DNA of 64,000 nt. It comes from Rubrobacter xylanophilus DSM 9941 (GTDB lineage Bacteria; Actinomycetota; Rubrobacteria; Rubrobacterales; Rubrobacteraceae). Below the pieces are notes generated by a model. It searched no databases and was not told the origin of the DNA. It was given only the letters and a program-made list of their open reading frames with translations. Within the stretch, counting starts at the first letter, position 1, and the number at the start of each line of letters is the position of its first letter. The stretch spans positions 558,001 through 622,000 of the forward strand of contig NC_008148.1 of assembly GCF_000014185.1 (NCBI RefSeq). Direction: 5' to 3'. Shown piece by piece: positions 9,139-17,051 of the stretch. Both the position numbers and the translations under genes were made by a program.

Positions 9139-9163
9139 GCGGCTAGCGTCCCAGCCAGCCGCC
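9138..9163. terminator. Stem-loop between convergent genes
   Basis: The seven-base arms GGCGGCT and AGCCGCC flank a 12-base loop at the meeting point of the UxaA-like gene and the convergent SDR gene. There is no T-run, so it is only a candidate bidirectional terminator. Confidence 0.3.
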
Positions 9164-9913
9164 GTCCACCGGCACCACGGCGCCGTGTACGTAGGAGGCG
9201 GTGTCCGAGGCCAGGAAGACGGCCGCGCCCTTCAGGTCTTCCGGGGTGCCCCAGCGCCCCGCCGGGATGCGCGCAAGCAGGGCCTCCGAGCGCTCCGGGT
9301 CCGCGCGCAGCGCGCTCGTCAGGCTGGTGGCGAAGTAACTGGGGGCGATTGCGTTCACGTTGATGCCCATCGGGGCCCACTCGTTCGCCAGCGCCCGGGT
9401 GAGGTTGGCGATGCCCGCCTTCGAGGCCGAGTAGGAGGGGACGAGGATGCCGCCTTCGTAGGAGAGGACCGAGGCCAGGTTGATGATCTTGCCTCCCCGC
9501 CCGGCCTCCACGAAATGCCGGGCGGCGGCTTGGGAGAGGTAGAAGGCGGCCGAGAGGTTGACGCGGATGACCTCTTCCCAGTCCTCCTCGGAGAACTCCA
9601 GCGCGGGGGCGCGGCGGATGATGCCCGCGTTGTTCACCAGGATGTCCAGGCGGCCCATCGCCTCTACGCACTCGCCTACGATCCTGGCGGCGAGGCCGGC
9701 GCCGGTCTTCCGCAGGTCGTACTCCATGGCATGGAACCTGCGGCCCTCCGCGGCGACGCTCTCCCGCGTCTCGTCGAGGGGCATGACGTCCAGCGCGGCG
9801 ATGTGCGCCCCGGCTTCGGCGAGCCCGACGGCGATCCCCTGCCCCAGCCCCTGGGCCGCCCCGGTCACCAGGGCCACCCTCCCGTCCAGCCGGAAGCTAT
9901 CCAGCACGCCCAT
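9143..9913 (-). CDS. SDR oxidoreductase, KduD-like (2-dehydro-3-deoxy-D-gluconate 5-dehydrogenase family)
   Basis: A 256-residue classical SDR with TGAAQGLGQGIA near residue 17, NNAGIIRR near 95, the LASVLSYEGG serine segment near 150 and YSASKAGI near 160. It ends in VDGGWLGR, a C-terminus typical of the KduD/2-deoxy-D-gluconate 3-dehydrogenase group. KduD interconverts keto-deoxy uronates in pectin and alginate breakdown. The gene starts two bases after the cupin stop codon, forming a two-gene minus-strand operon divergent from the regulator at 10535. The KduD assignment is by family resemblance only. Confidence 0.82.
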   Translation of the reverse strand: MGVLDSFRLDGRVALVTGAAQGLGQGIAVGLAEAGAHIAALDVMPLDETRESVAAEGRRFHAMEYDLRKTGAGLAARIVGECVEAMGRLDILVNNAGIIRRAPALEFSEEDWEEVIRVNLSAAFYLSQAAARHFVEAGRGGKIINLASVLSYEGGILVPSYSASKAGIANLTRALANEWAPMGINVNAIAPSYFATSLTSALRADPERSEALLARIPAGRWGTPEDLKGAAVFLASDTASYVHGAVVPVDGGWLGR

Positions 9914-9914
9914 C

Positions 9915-10403
9915 TCAGTAGCAGAGGTCCTCGGGCTCTATCCCGCGCTGCTCGCAGTAATCCAGGTAGCGCCGCAGCTTCGAGAAGACGTCGTCCTGGT
10001 AGATCAGGTTGTCCTCATCGTCCAGGTACTGGACGCTCCCCTCGAGGATGAAGAGGGTGACCATCCCCCCGCTCTCCTCGTCCACCACCAGGGTGTGGAT
10101 GTCGCCCGGCGGCTCGTAGACGAGCGTGCCGGGCCTCGCCACCCAGTCGCGCTCCAGGTAGCGCCAGGAGCCCTCTACGCAGTAGCCGAGCACCTGCCCT
10201 CCGGTGTGCCGGTGGCGGTTGACCTTCCCGCCCCCCTCGACCTTGAGCAGGTTGATCCAACGCCCGCCGGCGAGGTCGAACCTCAAAGGCTTGAACCACA
10301 CCCGCTCGCCCTGCGGTACCCACGGTATCTTCTCGCCGTCTATCGCCCGGTCGGGCAGCTGCATCTCCTCGACGAAAGTCCGTAGCCCTCTGTCGATCGC
10401 CAC
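9915..10403 (-). CDS. Cupin protein, 2,4'-dihydroxyacetophenone dioxygenase-like
   Basis: A 162-residue single-cupin protein. Motif 1 is NRHRHTGGQVLGY with the H-x-H pair, and motif 2 contains PPGDIHTLV with the third histidine. WVPQGE and WFKPLRFDLAGGRW are typical of the 2,4'-dihydroxyacetophenone dioxygenase-like group. The start is GTG at 10403, preceded by GGAAAGGGGTGAAG, a good ribosome site; the frame is open to 10487 but that runs into the promoter region. Such cupins bind Fe or another metal. The function could be oxygenolytic or an isomerase-type reaction on a sugar; the pairing with a KduD-like SDR favours the sugar. Confidence 0.8.
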   Translation of the reverse strand: MAIDRGLRTFVEEMQLPDRAIDGEKIPWVPQGERVWFKPLRFDLAGGRWINLLKVEGGGKVNRHRHTGGQVLGYCVEGSWRYLERDWVARPGTLVYEPPGDIHTLVVDEESGGMVTLFILEGSVQYLDDEDNLIYQDDVFSKLRRYLDYCEQRGIEPEDLCY

Positions 10404-10475
10404 GGCTTCACCCCTTTCCCGAGAAAGCACGCCACCCCCCGCATGGTAGCTCATCGAGCGCCCGAACCGCAAAAT

Positions 10476-10504
10476 TTGACAGATCATCTTACCAATATTA
10501 CGAT
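10476..10504 (+). promoter_or_regulatory. Sigma-A-type promoter of the FadR-type regulator gene
   Basis: TTGACA (10476-10481) is separated by 17 bases from TACGAT (10499-10504). The start codon at 10535 lies about 24 bases after the expected transcription start, with GGGGTGAT as ribosome site. The spacer contains TACCAAT, a 7-base half-site also found in the operators at 22114 and 25781, so FadR-family control is plausible. Confidence 0.6.
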
Positions 10505-10534
10505 ATCCGTGTTATTTGCCGGGGTGATCTGGGC

Positions 10535-11278
10535 GTGCCGGGGATAGACTGGAGCCTCAGCCGGGACACGACGACCGAGCGGGTCATTGGCCGGCTGAAG
10601 GAGCTCATCGGGGAGAGGAAGTTCGGGCCGGGGGACAAGCTCCCCCCGGAGAGGGAGTTGTGCTCGCTGCTCGGGGTCAGCCGGCCGATCCTGCGGGAGG
10701 CGTTGCAGGCTCTGGCTGCGCTGCGGCTCGTCCGCATCCGGCAGGGCGATGGGGTGTACGTGACTTCGCTAAAGACCGACCTCCTGCTGGAGCCGCTGCG
10801 GTTCGTGCTCCGGCTGGACCCGACGGCCATAGAGCAGCTCTACCGGGCCCGGCAGGTGATCGAGGTGGGGATCACGGAGCTGGCGGCGAGCAGCATGACG
10901 CCGGAGGCGGAGCGGAGGCTTGAGGAGATCCTGGCCGAGTCCGAGGCCCAGGTGGAAGATCCCAAGGCGTTCTCCAGGACGGACATCGAGCTGCACGAGA
11001 CCATCGCCCGCCTGGTGACCAACCCCTTCCTGACCGTCGTCATCGAGAGCCTGAACGAGCTGAGCCGGGCCGGCCGGGAGTTCACCTGCACCGTCCCTGG
11101 GGTAACCCCCCGGGCTTTGGAGGAGCACCGCAGGATCGTGGCCGCGCTCAAGGCGCGTGACGGGCGCGCCGCCGGCCGGGCGATGAAGGAGCACCTGGAG
11201 AACGTGCTCGCCGCCTGGCAGAGCGCCAGGGAGGGGGCTGTCGGCGGGCAAGGAGCGAAGGAGGGCGAGAGTGGCTGA
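10535..11278 (+). CDS. FadR subfamily GntR transcriptional regulator
   Basis: A 247-residue regulator with an N-terminal winged helix (PPERELCSLLGVSRPILREALQ across residues 45-66, the GntR signature). The C-terminal FCD ligand domain (about 95-235) has IELHETIARL and EEHRRIVAAL supplying the usual metal-binding Asp/His positions. FCD regulators sense small organic acids. It is transcribed divergently from the cupin/SDR pair and is followed, with an 8-base overlap, by the MBL gene, so it probably controls both directions. GTG start. Confidence 0.9.
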   Translation: MPGIDWSLSRDTTTERVIGRLKELIGERKFGPGDKLPPERELCSLLGVSRPILREALQALAALRLVRIRQGDGVYVTSLKTDLLLEPLRFVLRLDPTAIEQLYRARQVIEVGITELAASSMTPEAERRLEEILAESEAQVEDPKAFSRTDIELHETIARLVTNPFLTVVIESLNELSRAGREFTCTVPGVTPRALEEHRRIVAALKARDGRAAGRAMKEHLENVLAAWQSAREGAVGGQGAKEGESG

Positions 11279-12092
11279 CTGCAAGGTGAAGGTGCTCGAC
11301 CACGGGGTTCTCGAGTGCGACCAGGAGCTCATAACCCCGCTTCAGAGCCTCGCCACCGCCGAGAACAAGCAGACGACCTCGAAGTGGATCCGGGTCCCCA
11401 CCTTCTCGCTCATCATCGAGCACCCGGAGATCGTCGTCGGGGTGGACAACGGCAACCACCCGGAGGCGATGCGGGGCTACTGGCCGGAGCACCTGAGGAG
11501 CATCTTCCCCTGGGTCCATAGCGAGGCCGACGAGTACGCCAACCGGCTCGAGCAGGCGGGATATGCTCCCACGGACCTCGACCTGATGGTGCAGAGCCAC
11601 CTGCACCTCGACCACGCCGGTTGCCTCTACCTCTTCGAGGACACGGGCGTGCCCGTCCTCGTGCACGAGGCCGAGATGCGCGAGGCGCTGTACGCGGCCT
11701 ACGCGTTGCCGGTGGAGAAGCGCGGTGGCTACCACCGGCCCGACTTCTGCCGGGACGTGAACTACCGGCCCACGCGCAAGGACCGCTTTGAGCTGGCAGA
11801 GGATCTCTGGGTCTTCAACTTCCCCGGCCACACGCCGGGGGTGCTGGGGGTGCTCTTCAGGGCCGCCGGGCGCTGGTACCTCTACCCCAACGACGGGGTG
11901 TGGACCCGGGCCAACTACGAGCAGGGACTGCTGCCCTCCATCCTGTGGAGCAGCCGGCACTACTGGGACACAACCCTGCCGCTGGTGCGGGAGATCGTCG
12001 AGGAGTACGAAGCCACGCTCGTCTTCAGCCACGACCTGGAGGACTTCGGGAAGCTAAAGGGGTATGAGGACTTCGAAGTCGTAGGCGGATAG
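11271..12092 (+). CDS. MBL-fold N-acyl homoserine lactonase family protein
   Basis: A 273-residue MBL-fold hydrolase. It has the intact dimetal motif SHLHLDHAG near residue 105, GHTPG near 185, the NDGVW aspartate near 208 and FSHD near 252, in the order seen in AiiA/AttM-type lactonases. Despite the family name, its place between a FadR-type regulator and sugar-oxidising SDR/ADH genes makes a metabolic lactone (for example an aldonolactone) as likely a substrate as a quorum signal. GTG start, overlapping the regulator gene by 8 bases. Confidence 0.82.
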   Translation: MADCKVKVLDHGVLECDQELITPLQSLATAENKQTTSKWIRVPTFSLIIEHPEIVVGVDNGNHPEAMRGYWPEHLRSIFPWVHSEADEYANRLEQAGYAPTDLDLMVQSHLHLDHAGCLYLFEDTGVPVLVHEAEMREALYAAYALPVEKRGGYHRPDFCRDVNYRPTRKDRFELAEDLWVFNFPGHTPGVLGVLFRAAGRWYLYPNDGVWTRANYEQGLLPSILWSSRHYWDTTLPLVREIVEEYEATLVFSHDLEDFGKLKGYEDFEVVGG

Positions 12093-12141
12093 GCCTGGGG
12101 CTGGCCACGCTCGAGGGGCGAGAGAGGGAAAGGAGTGAGCG

Positions 12142-12897
12142 GTGAGGCTGGAAGGCAAGGTCTGCGTAGTGACCGGGGGTGCCACCGGCATCGGTGAGGC
12201 CTCCGCCCTCGCTCTGGCCCGTGAGGGGGCCAGGGTCGTCGTCGGCGACGTAAACGTCGAGGAGGGGCGCAAGACCGTAGAGGACATAAAGAAGGAGGGC
12301 GGCGAGGCCCTCTTCGTCGAGTGCGACGTTTCCAGAGAGGAGGGCGCCCGGCGGCTCGTGGAGGAGACCGTCGGCGCGTTCGGCAGGATCGACGTGCTCT
12401 TCAACAACGCCGGCATCAACATCACCGAGGGCAGCGTCCCCGAGATGAAGGTCGAGGACTGGCGCAGGACCTTCGCGGTCAACGTGGACGGCATCTTCTG
12501 GTGCAGCCGGTACGCCATCCCCGAGATGCGCAAGAACGGTGGCGGCAGGATCATCAACACCGCCTCCCCCAGCTCCTTCGTCGGCTGGGCCGGCAACGCC
12601 GCCTACATAGCCTCCAAGGGGGCCGTCATGTCCCTGACCCGGGCCATGGCCATGGACCACGCGAAGGAGAACATCCGGGTCAACGCCATCGTGCCGGGTC
12701 TGATCCTGAGCCCCCTCGGCCTCAACTGGGTCCAGCAGCAGGAGGACCCCGAGGCCGTCAAGGAGAGCATCCACCCCATCGGCCGGCCCGGTTACCCGGA
12801 GGACGTGGCCCCGGTGGTGGTGTTCCTGGCCCAGGACGACGCGGAGTTCGCCACCGGCGCCCCGTTCTTCATGGACGGCGGGCTGGTGGCCAGCTAG
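12142..12897 (+). CDS. SDR family oxidoreductase
   Basis: A 251-residue classical SDR: TGGATGIGEASA near residue 12, NNAGINITEG near 90, the ASPSSFVGW serine region near 140, YIASKGAV near 155 and MDGGL near the end. It has a GTG start with AAAGGAG 8-9 bases upstream. It is separated from the lactonase gene by 49 bases and followed 12 bases later by a cupin gene. It is likely a sugar or alcohol dehydrogenase of the same pathway as the ADH at 13275; the substrate is unknown. Confidence 0.9.
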   Translation: MRLEGKVCVVTGGATGIGEASALALAREGARVVVGDVNVEEGRKTVEDIKKEGGEALFVECDVSREEGARRLVEETVGAFGRIDVLFNNAGINITEGSVPEMKVEDWRRTFAVNVDGIFWCSRYAIPEMRKNGGGRIINTASPSSFVGWAGNAAYIASKGAVMSLTRAMAMDHAKENIRVNAIVPGLILSPLGLNWVQQQEDPEAVKESIHPIGRPGYPEDVAPVVVFLAQDDAEFATGAPFFMDGGLVAS

Positions 12898-12909
12898 GAG
12901 ACGGGAGAG

Positions 12910-13278
12910 GTGGTCAGGATCCGGCGGGTCGAGGAGGCCCGGAACATCGGCGAGGAGCGGTGGAACGTTTCGGGCCTCGAGCAGCGGGTGCTGTTCCACA
13001 CCGACGAGCTGATGGTCGTCTGGCTCAAGATACCGCCCGGCACCGAGTTCCCCGACCACAGCCACCCGCACGCCCAGATCGGCTTTCAGGTCTCGGGCCG
13101 GGTCGAGCTGCGGGGCGAGAACGGGAGGTTCGAGATCGGTCCGGGGACGGCCTACATGTTCGAGCCGAACGAGCTCCACGGCTCGCGGGTGGTAGGCGGG
13201 GAGCCCGCCGTCCAGCTCGACGCCTTCCATCCGGCCCGCGAGGACTACCTGGACGCAGACGAGGTGGTGAAGAGATGA
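12910..13278 (+). CDS. Cupin domain-containing protein
   Basis: A 122-residue single-domain cupin. Motif 1 is DHSHPHAQIGFQVSG near residue 50 with two metal histidines; motif 2 includes FEPNELHGSRV near 90. It begins with GTG and ends in a 4-base ATGA overlap with the alcohol dehydrogenase gene, implying translational coupling. Small cupins of this kind are often sugar isomerases, keto-acid binding proteins or regulators of the adjacent enzyme. I cannot decide between these. Confidence 0.8.
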   Translation: MVRIRRVEEARNIGEERWNVSGLEQRVLFHTDELMVVWLKIPPGTEFPDHSHPHAQIGFQVSGRVELRGENGRFEIGPGTAYMFEPNELHGSRVVGGEPAVQLDAFHPAREDYLDADEVVKR

Positions 13279-14318
13279 AGGCCGCGCGCCTGTACGAGTA
13301 CGACCCCGAGCTCGAGGGGCAGGAGTTCCTGAAGGTGGAGGAGGTTCCCGAGCCCGAAATCGAGGCGCCCGATGACGTGATAGTGCGGGTCGGCGGGGCG
13401 GGGGTGTGCAGGACGGACTTGCACATCATCGAGGGGCTCTGGGACGAGGCGCTGGTCGTCGAGCCTCCCTACACTCTGGGGCACGAGAACGCCGGGTGGG
13501 TGGAGGAGGCCGGATCCTCCGTGAGCCGGTTCGCGCCGGGGGACGCGGTCGTGATCCAGCCCGCCCTCTCCGACGGGACGTGCCTCTCCTGCCTCAGGGG
13601 GCGCAACAACCTGTGCGAGAGCCTGGTCTGGATCGGCATCCAGCAGAACGGCGGGTTCGCCGAGTACGTGCGGGTCAAGGAGCGCAACCTCGTGAAGCTG
13701 CCCGAGAATGTCGAGCCCAGGGACGCCGCCCCCTACGCCGACGCGGGCCTCACCGCTTACCACGCCACCAAGAAGGCGGCCCGGGTCCTCGACGCGGGCG
13801 ACGTGGCCGTGGTCATCGGGATCGGGGGTCTGGGACACATCGGCGTCCAGGTGCTCAAGGCCCTGAGCCCGGCCCGCGTCGTTGCCCTGGACAGGTCCGA
13901 GGGAGCCCTCCGGCTGGCCGAGGAGGTCGGCGCGGATCACGTCGTGAACAGCGCCGGGGACGCGGTGGACAGGGTGCTGGAGCTCACGGGCGGCAGGGGG
14001 GCGCAGGCGGTCGTCGACTTCGTGGGGGAGGCCGACGTGCCGGCACGGGCGCTGGCGATGACCCGGACGGGAGGGTACTACTTCGTCGTCGGGTACGGCG
14101 GGGAGATCCGGGTCCCCACCATGGAGATGATCGCCACCGAGAAGAGTATCGTGGGCAACATCGGCGGTACCACGAGCGAGCTGCACGAGCTCATCGCCCT
14201 GGCCGGCGAGGGCAAGGTTCGCATGAACGTGCGCCACTACCCGCTGGAGGAGGCGAACCGGGCGCTCCTCGACCTGCACGAGGGCAGGATCCACGGGCGG
14301 GGCGTGCTGGTCCCCTGA
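13275..14318 (+). CDS. Zinc-dependent alcohol dehydrogenase (MDR family)
   Basis: A 347-residue medium-chain dehydrogenase. Catalytic zinc ligands are seen in GVCRTDLH (Cys near 45) and GHEN (His-Glu near 75). The Rossmann motif is GIGGLGHIGVQ near 178, and the C-terminal GRGVL region is normal. The structural-zinc lobe reads DGTCLSCLRGRNNLC, so the first of the four usual cysteines is Asp. The ATG start overlaps the cupin stop. It is the last gene of the 10535-14318 run and likely oxidises an alcohol intermediate to an aldehyde or ketone. Confidence 0.9.
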   Translation: MKAARLYEYDPELEGQEFLKVEEVPEPEIEAPDDVIVRVGGAGVCRTDLHIIEGLWDEALVVEPPYTLGHENAGWVEEAGSSVSRFAPGDAVVIQPALSDGTCLSCLRGRNNLCESLVWIGIQQNGGFAEYVRVKERNLVKLPENVEPRDAAPYADAGLTAYHATKKAARVLDAGDVAVVIGIGGLGHIGVQVLKALSPARVVALDRSEGALRLAEEVGADHVVNSAGDAVDRVLELTGGRGAQAVVDFVGEADVPARALAMTRTGGYYFVVGYGGEIRVPTMEMIATEKSIVGNIGGTTSELHELIALAGEGKVRMNVRHYPLEEANRALLDLHEGRIHGRGVLVP

Positions 14319-14583
14319 AGCGCCGGGAGGAGGTGAGGGCGTACACGCACTTCTTGCGGCGCCCGCGCTCTCGCTGGCGGCCGTCGCGTGCGGCGGAGCG
14401 CCGGTTCCTCTCGGGGACGGACCGGCAAGGGTTCGCGCTGACGCGGCAGCCCTTCTCGCGGGAAGGGCATCCCGGCCGTCCTGGCCGGCTCCGACGGGAT
14501 CCCGCCGGTGATCCTCGCGCGCGTCGCGCTCGGGGAAGCGGGCCCACGCTGCCGGCGGCGACGAGCCGGCCGCCTCTGGCGCC
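14319..14583. other. Gap with possible remnant of a lipoprotein gene
   Basis: 265 bases between convergent genes hold no convincing intact gene. One plus-strand frame (about 14355-14420) reads like a lipoprotein signal, ALLAAPALSLAAVACGG, without a start codon in frame. A second frame (about 14465-14535) reads GIPAVLAGSDGIPPVILAR. This could be a decayed substrate-binding lipoprotein gene or chance in GC-rich DNA. Confidence 0.25.
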
Positions 14584-16032
14584 CTACAGCGCCAGCACCG
14601 AGGCGGTCTTCCAGCCCGTGTAGAACTCTATGGCCGCCATGCCCTGCTCGCGGCCGCCCACCCCGCTCTGCTTGGAGCCCCCGAAGGGCACCTGGAACTC
14701 CACCCCCGCCGTGGGGAGGTTGACGTTCACCAGCCCCGTCTGGGAGCGCTCGATGAACTCCTCGGCGTAGCGCAGCGAGCGGGTGGCGATCCCGGCGGTC
14801 AGCCCGTAGCGGGTGTCGTTGGCGATCTCGACGGCGTGGTCGAAGTCGCGTGCCTTTATCACCGCGAGGACGGGGCCGAAGATCTCCTCCCGGGCGGTCT
14901 TCGAGCCGTTGTCCACGTCGGCGACGATGACCGGGGAGATGTAGTAGCCCTCCTCCCGGGGGCCGGTGGCCCCGCCGTCGAGCACCACCCGCCCGTCCTC
15001 GCGGGCCTGCTCTATGGCCCCGAGGATGCTCTCGTACTGGCTCTCGTTTATCACCGGGCCTATGACGGCCTCCTCGTCGAGCGGCTCGCCGAGCTTCAGC
15101 GCCCTTGTGGCCTCGACGACCTGCTCGAGAAAGGCCTCGTAGACCTCCTCCACCACCACCGCCCGGCTGGAGGCGGTGCACTTCTGGCCGGCGTAGCCGA
15201 AGGCGCCGTAGGCCACCTTGGCGGCGGCGTCCTCGAGGTCGGCGTCCTCCATGACCACGTAGGGGTTCTTCCCCCCCATCTCGAGCTGCACCTTCTTGCC
15301 CGCGGCGCGCTCCTGGATGGAGAGCCCCACGGCGGTGGAGCCGGTGAACGAGATGGCCCTCACCCGCTCGTCGCGCACCAGGGCGTCCCCGGAGGAGCCG
15401 CCCGGCCCCATCACCAGGTTCACCACCCCGCCCGGAAGGCCGGCCTCCTCCAGGATCCTCACCAGCTCCGCGGCGTTGAGGACGGCGTTGGCCGCCGGCT
15501 TTATGACCACGGTGTTGCCGCAGATGAGGGCCGGGGCCATCTTCCAGGAGGGGATGGCCAGCGGGAAGTTCCACGGGGTTATGAGGCCCACGACCCCCAG
15601 GGGCTCGCGGGTGGAGGTTATGCGCACCCCGGGGCGGGTGGAGGGGGCTTCCACCCCGTAGAGCCGCCAGCCCTCCGAGCCGTAGTAGCGGAAGATGGCC
15701 GCCGCCCGCGACACCTCGGCCCGGCTCTCGCCGAGGGGCTTCCCGGCCTCCAGCGCCATCAGGCGGGCGAGCTCCTCCGAGCGGGAGTCTATGATGTCCG
15801 CGGCCCGCAGCAGGATCTGGCCGCGGGCCGCGGGCAGCGCGGACCTCCACCCGGGGAGGGCCTCCTGCGCCGCCGCCACCGCCCGCTCCATCTCCCCCCG
15901 GTCCGACCTGGGGGCGGTGCCCAGCACCTCGGAGGGCCTCGCGGGGTTGCGCACCTCCTCCACCTCTCCGGAGTCCGCGGGCACCCACTCCCCGCCGATG
16001 TAGTTCCTGGACTCTATCTGCGACTCGATCAC
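14584..16032 (-). CDS. Aldehyde dehydrogenase, ketoglutarate-semialdehyde type
   Basis: About 482 residues of the ALDH superfamily: ITPWNFPLAIPSWK near 150, FTGSTAVG near 230, the catalytic glutamate in LEMGGKN near 255, the catalytic cysteine in GQKCTASS near 290 and EEIFGPVL near 385. I prefer GTG at 16032 because AGGAGG lies 11 bases upstream; a GTG at 16044 overlaps that ribosome site. Such enzymes oxidise 2-ketoglutarate semialdehyde (2,5-dioxopentanoate) in the Weimberg pathway. The neighbouring FAH-family dehydratase supports that role, which is an inference. Confidence 0.85.
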   Translation of the reverse strand: MIESQIESRNYIGGEWVPADSGEVEEVRNPARPSEVLGTAPRSDRGEMERAVAAAQEALPGWRSALPAARGQILLRAADIIDSRSEELARLMALEAGKPLGESRAEVSRAAAIFRYYGSEGWRLYGVEAPSTRPGVRITSTREPLGVVGLITPWNFPLAIPSWKMAPALICGNTVVIKPAANAVLNAAELVRILEEAGLPGGVVNLVMGPGGSSGDALVRDERVRAISFTGSTAVGLSIQERAAGKKVQLEMGGKNPYVVMEDADLEDAAAKVAYGAFGYAGQKCTASSRAVVVEEVYEAFLEQVVEATRALKLGEPLDEEAVIGPVINESQYESILGAIEQAREDGRVVLDGGATGPREEGYYISPVIVADVDNGSKTAREEIFGPVLAVIKARDFDHAVEIANDTRYGLTAGIATRSLRYAEEFIERSQTGLVNVNLPTAGVEFQVPFGGSKQSGVGGREQGMAAIEFYTGWKTASVLAL

Positions 16033-16097
16033 GCGGCTCTGCACCTCCTCTTCTTCTGCCTTCTCCTGCCCCTACATACCCGCTCCCCGGCGGGGCC

Positions 16098-16916
16098 TCA
16101 CAGCGGGGCGACCTCGTTTCTCAGGGTCATCCCGCCCACCGCGACCTCCACCGCGTCGCCCGGGGAGAGCGAGAAATCCTCCTCCGGGACTATCCCCGTC
16201 CCGGTCATCAGGAAGGCCCCGCGGGGGAAGGAGAGCTCCCTGCCCAGGTAGGCGGCGAGCTCCTCCGGCGGGCGGACCATCCGCGAGGTCGAGGTCTCCC
16301 CCTCGAAGGCCTTCTCCCCGCCGCGCAGGATGCGCAGCGAGATCCCGAGGTCGCCCAGCTCCGCCGCGCCCGCGAGCTCTATCCCCGGCCCCAGCGAGCA
16401 GGCGCCGTCGTAGATCTTGGCCTGCGGCAGGTACAGCGGGTTCTCGCCCTCTATGTCGCGGGAGGAGACGTCGTTGCCCGCGGTGTAGCCCACCACCTCC
16501 ATCCTGCTGTTCAGGACCAGCACCAGCTCCGGCTCCGGCACGTTCCAGGCGCTGTCGGCGCGCACCCGGACCATCTCCCCCGGCCCGACCACCCGCCAGC
16601 CGGGGGCCTTGAAGAACAGCTCCGGCCTCTCGGCGGTGTAGACCTTGTCGTAGATGTCCGCCTCCGAGGACTCGAGCATCCTGGCCTCCCGGCTGCGCTC
16701 GTAGGTGACCCCGCTGGCCCAGACCTCGTGCCCGGGCTCGACCGGGGCGAGAGGGGGGTGGCCGGCGGGGTCCCCGGACGGGAGCGCCCGCAGGAAGCCC
16801 TCCACGCCGTCCGCGGGCAGCTCCAGCAGCAGGTCCAGGGTGAAGCCGGCCGGCAGGTACCGCCCGTCCAGCGCCCAGCGCGGCCCCCCGGGCGCGGCGT
16901 GTCTCGACAGGTGCAT
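16098..16916 (-). CDS. Fumarylacetoacetate hydrolase family protein, probable 2-keto-3-deoxy-pentonate dehydratase
   Basis: A 272-residue FAH-family enzyme. The metal residues appear in NVPEPELVLVL (E-x-E near 130) and GYTAGNDVSSRDIEGEN (Asp near 150); the conserved lysine is in YLPQAKIYDGACSLGP near 170. XylX/KdaD-type members dehydrate 2-keto-3-deoxy-pentonates to 2-ketoglutarate semialdehyde, the step just before the ALDH next door. The start is ATG 16916 with AGGAGG 13 bases upstream, a rather long spacing. It lies upstream of the ALDH in the same direction and is divergent from the MBL gene at 17052. Confidence 0.82.
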   Translation of the reverse strand: MHLSRHAAPGGPRWALDGRYLPAGFTLDLLLELPADGVEGFLRALPSGDPAGHPPLAPVEPGHEVWASGVTYERSREARMLESSEADIYDKVYTAERPELFFKAPGWRVVGPGEMVRVRADSAWNVPEPELVLVLNSRMEVVGYTAGNDVSSRDIEGENPLYLPQAKIYDGACSLGPGIELAGAAELGDLGISLRILRGGEKAFEGETSTSRMVRPPEELAAYLGRELSFPRGAFLMTGTGIVPEEDFSLSPGDAVEVAVGGMTLRNEVAPL

Positions 16917-17051
16917 CTTCTCTCGGCCACCTCCTCCTCTTCTGTCTCCCGCCGGAAAACCTACCACGGCGGGCGGCGGCTTGCGCGGGGAGGTGCGCGG
17001 CTGTAGGGTAGACGGCGGGCCGGGGAAGCGAGAGACGGGAGGTTTTCGGGC

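Noticed and set aside
10482-10504. Full copy of the FadR-type palindrome at the first regulator promoter
   Set aside because: Only the half-site TACCAAT is present; the other half does not match, so it was noted with the promoter but not called an operator.
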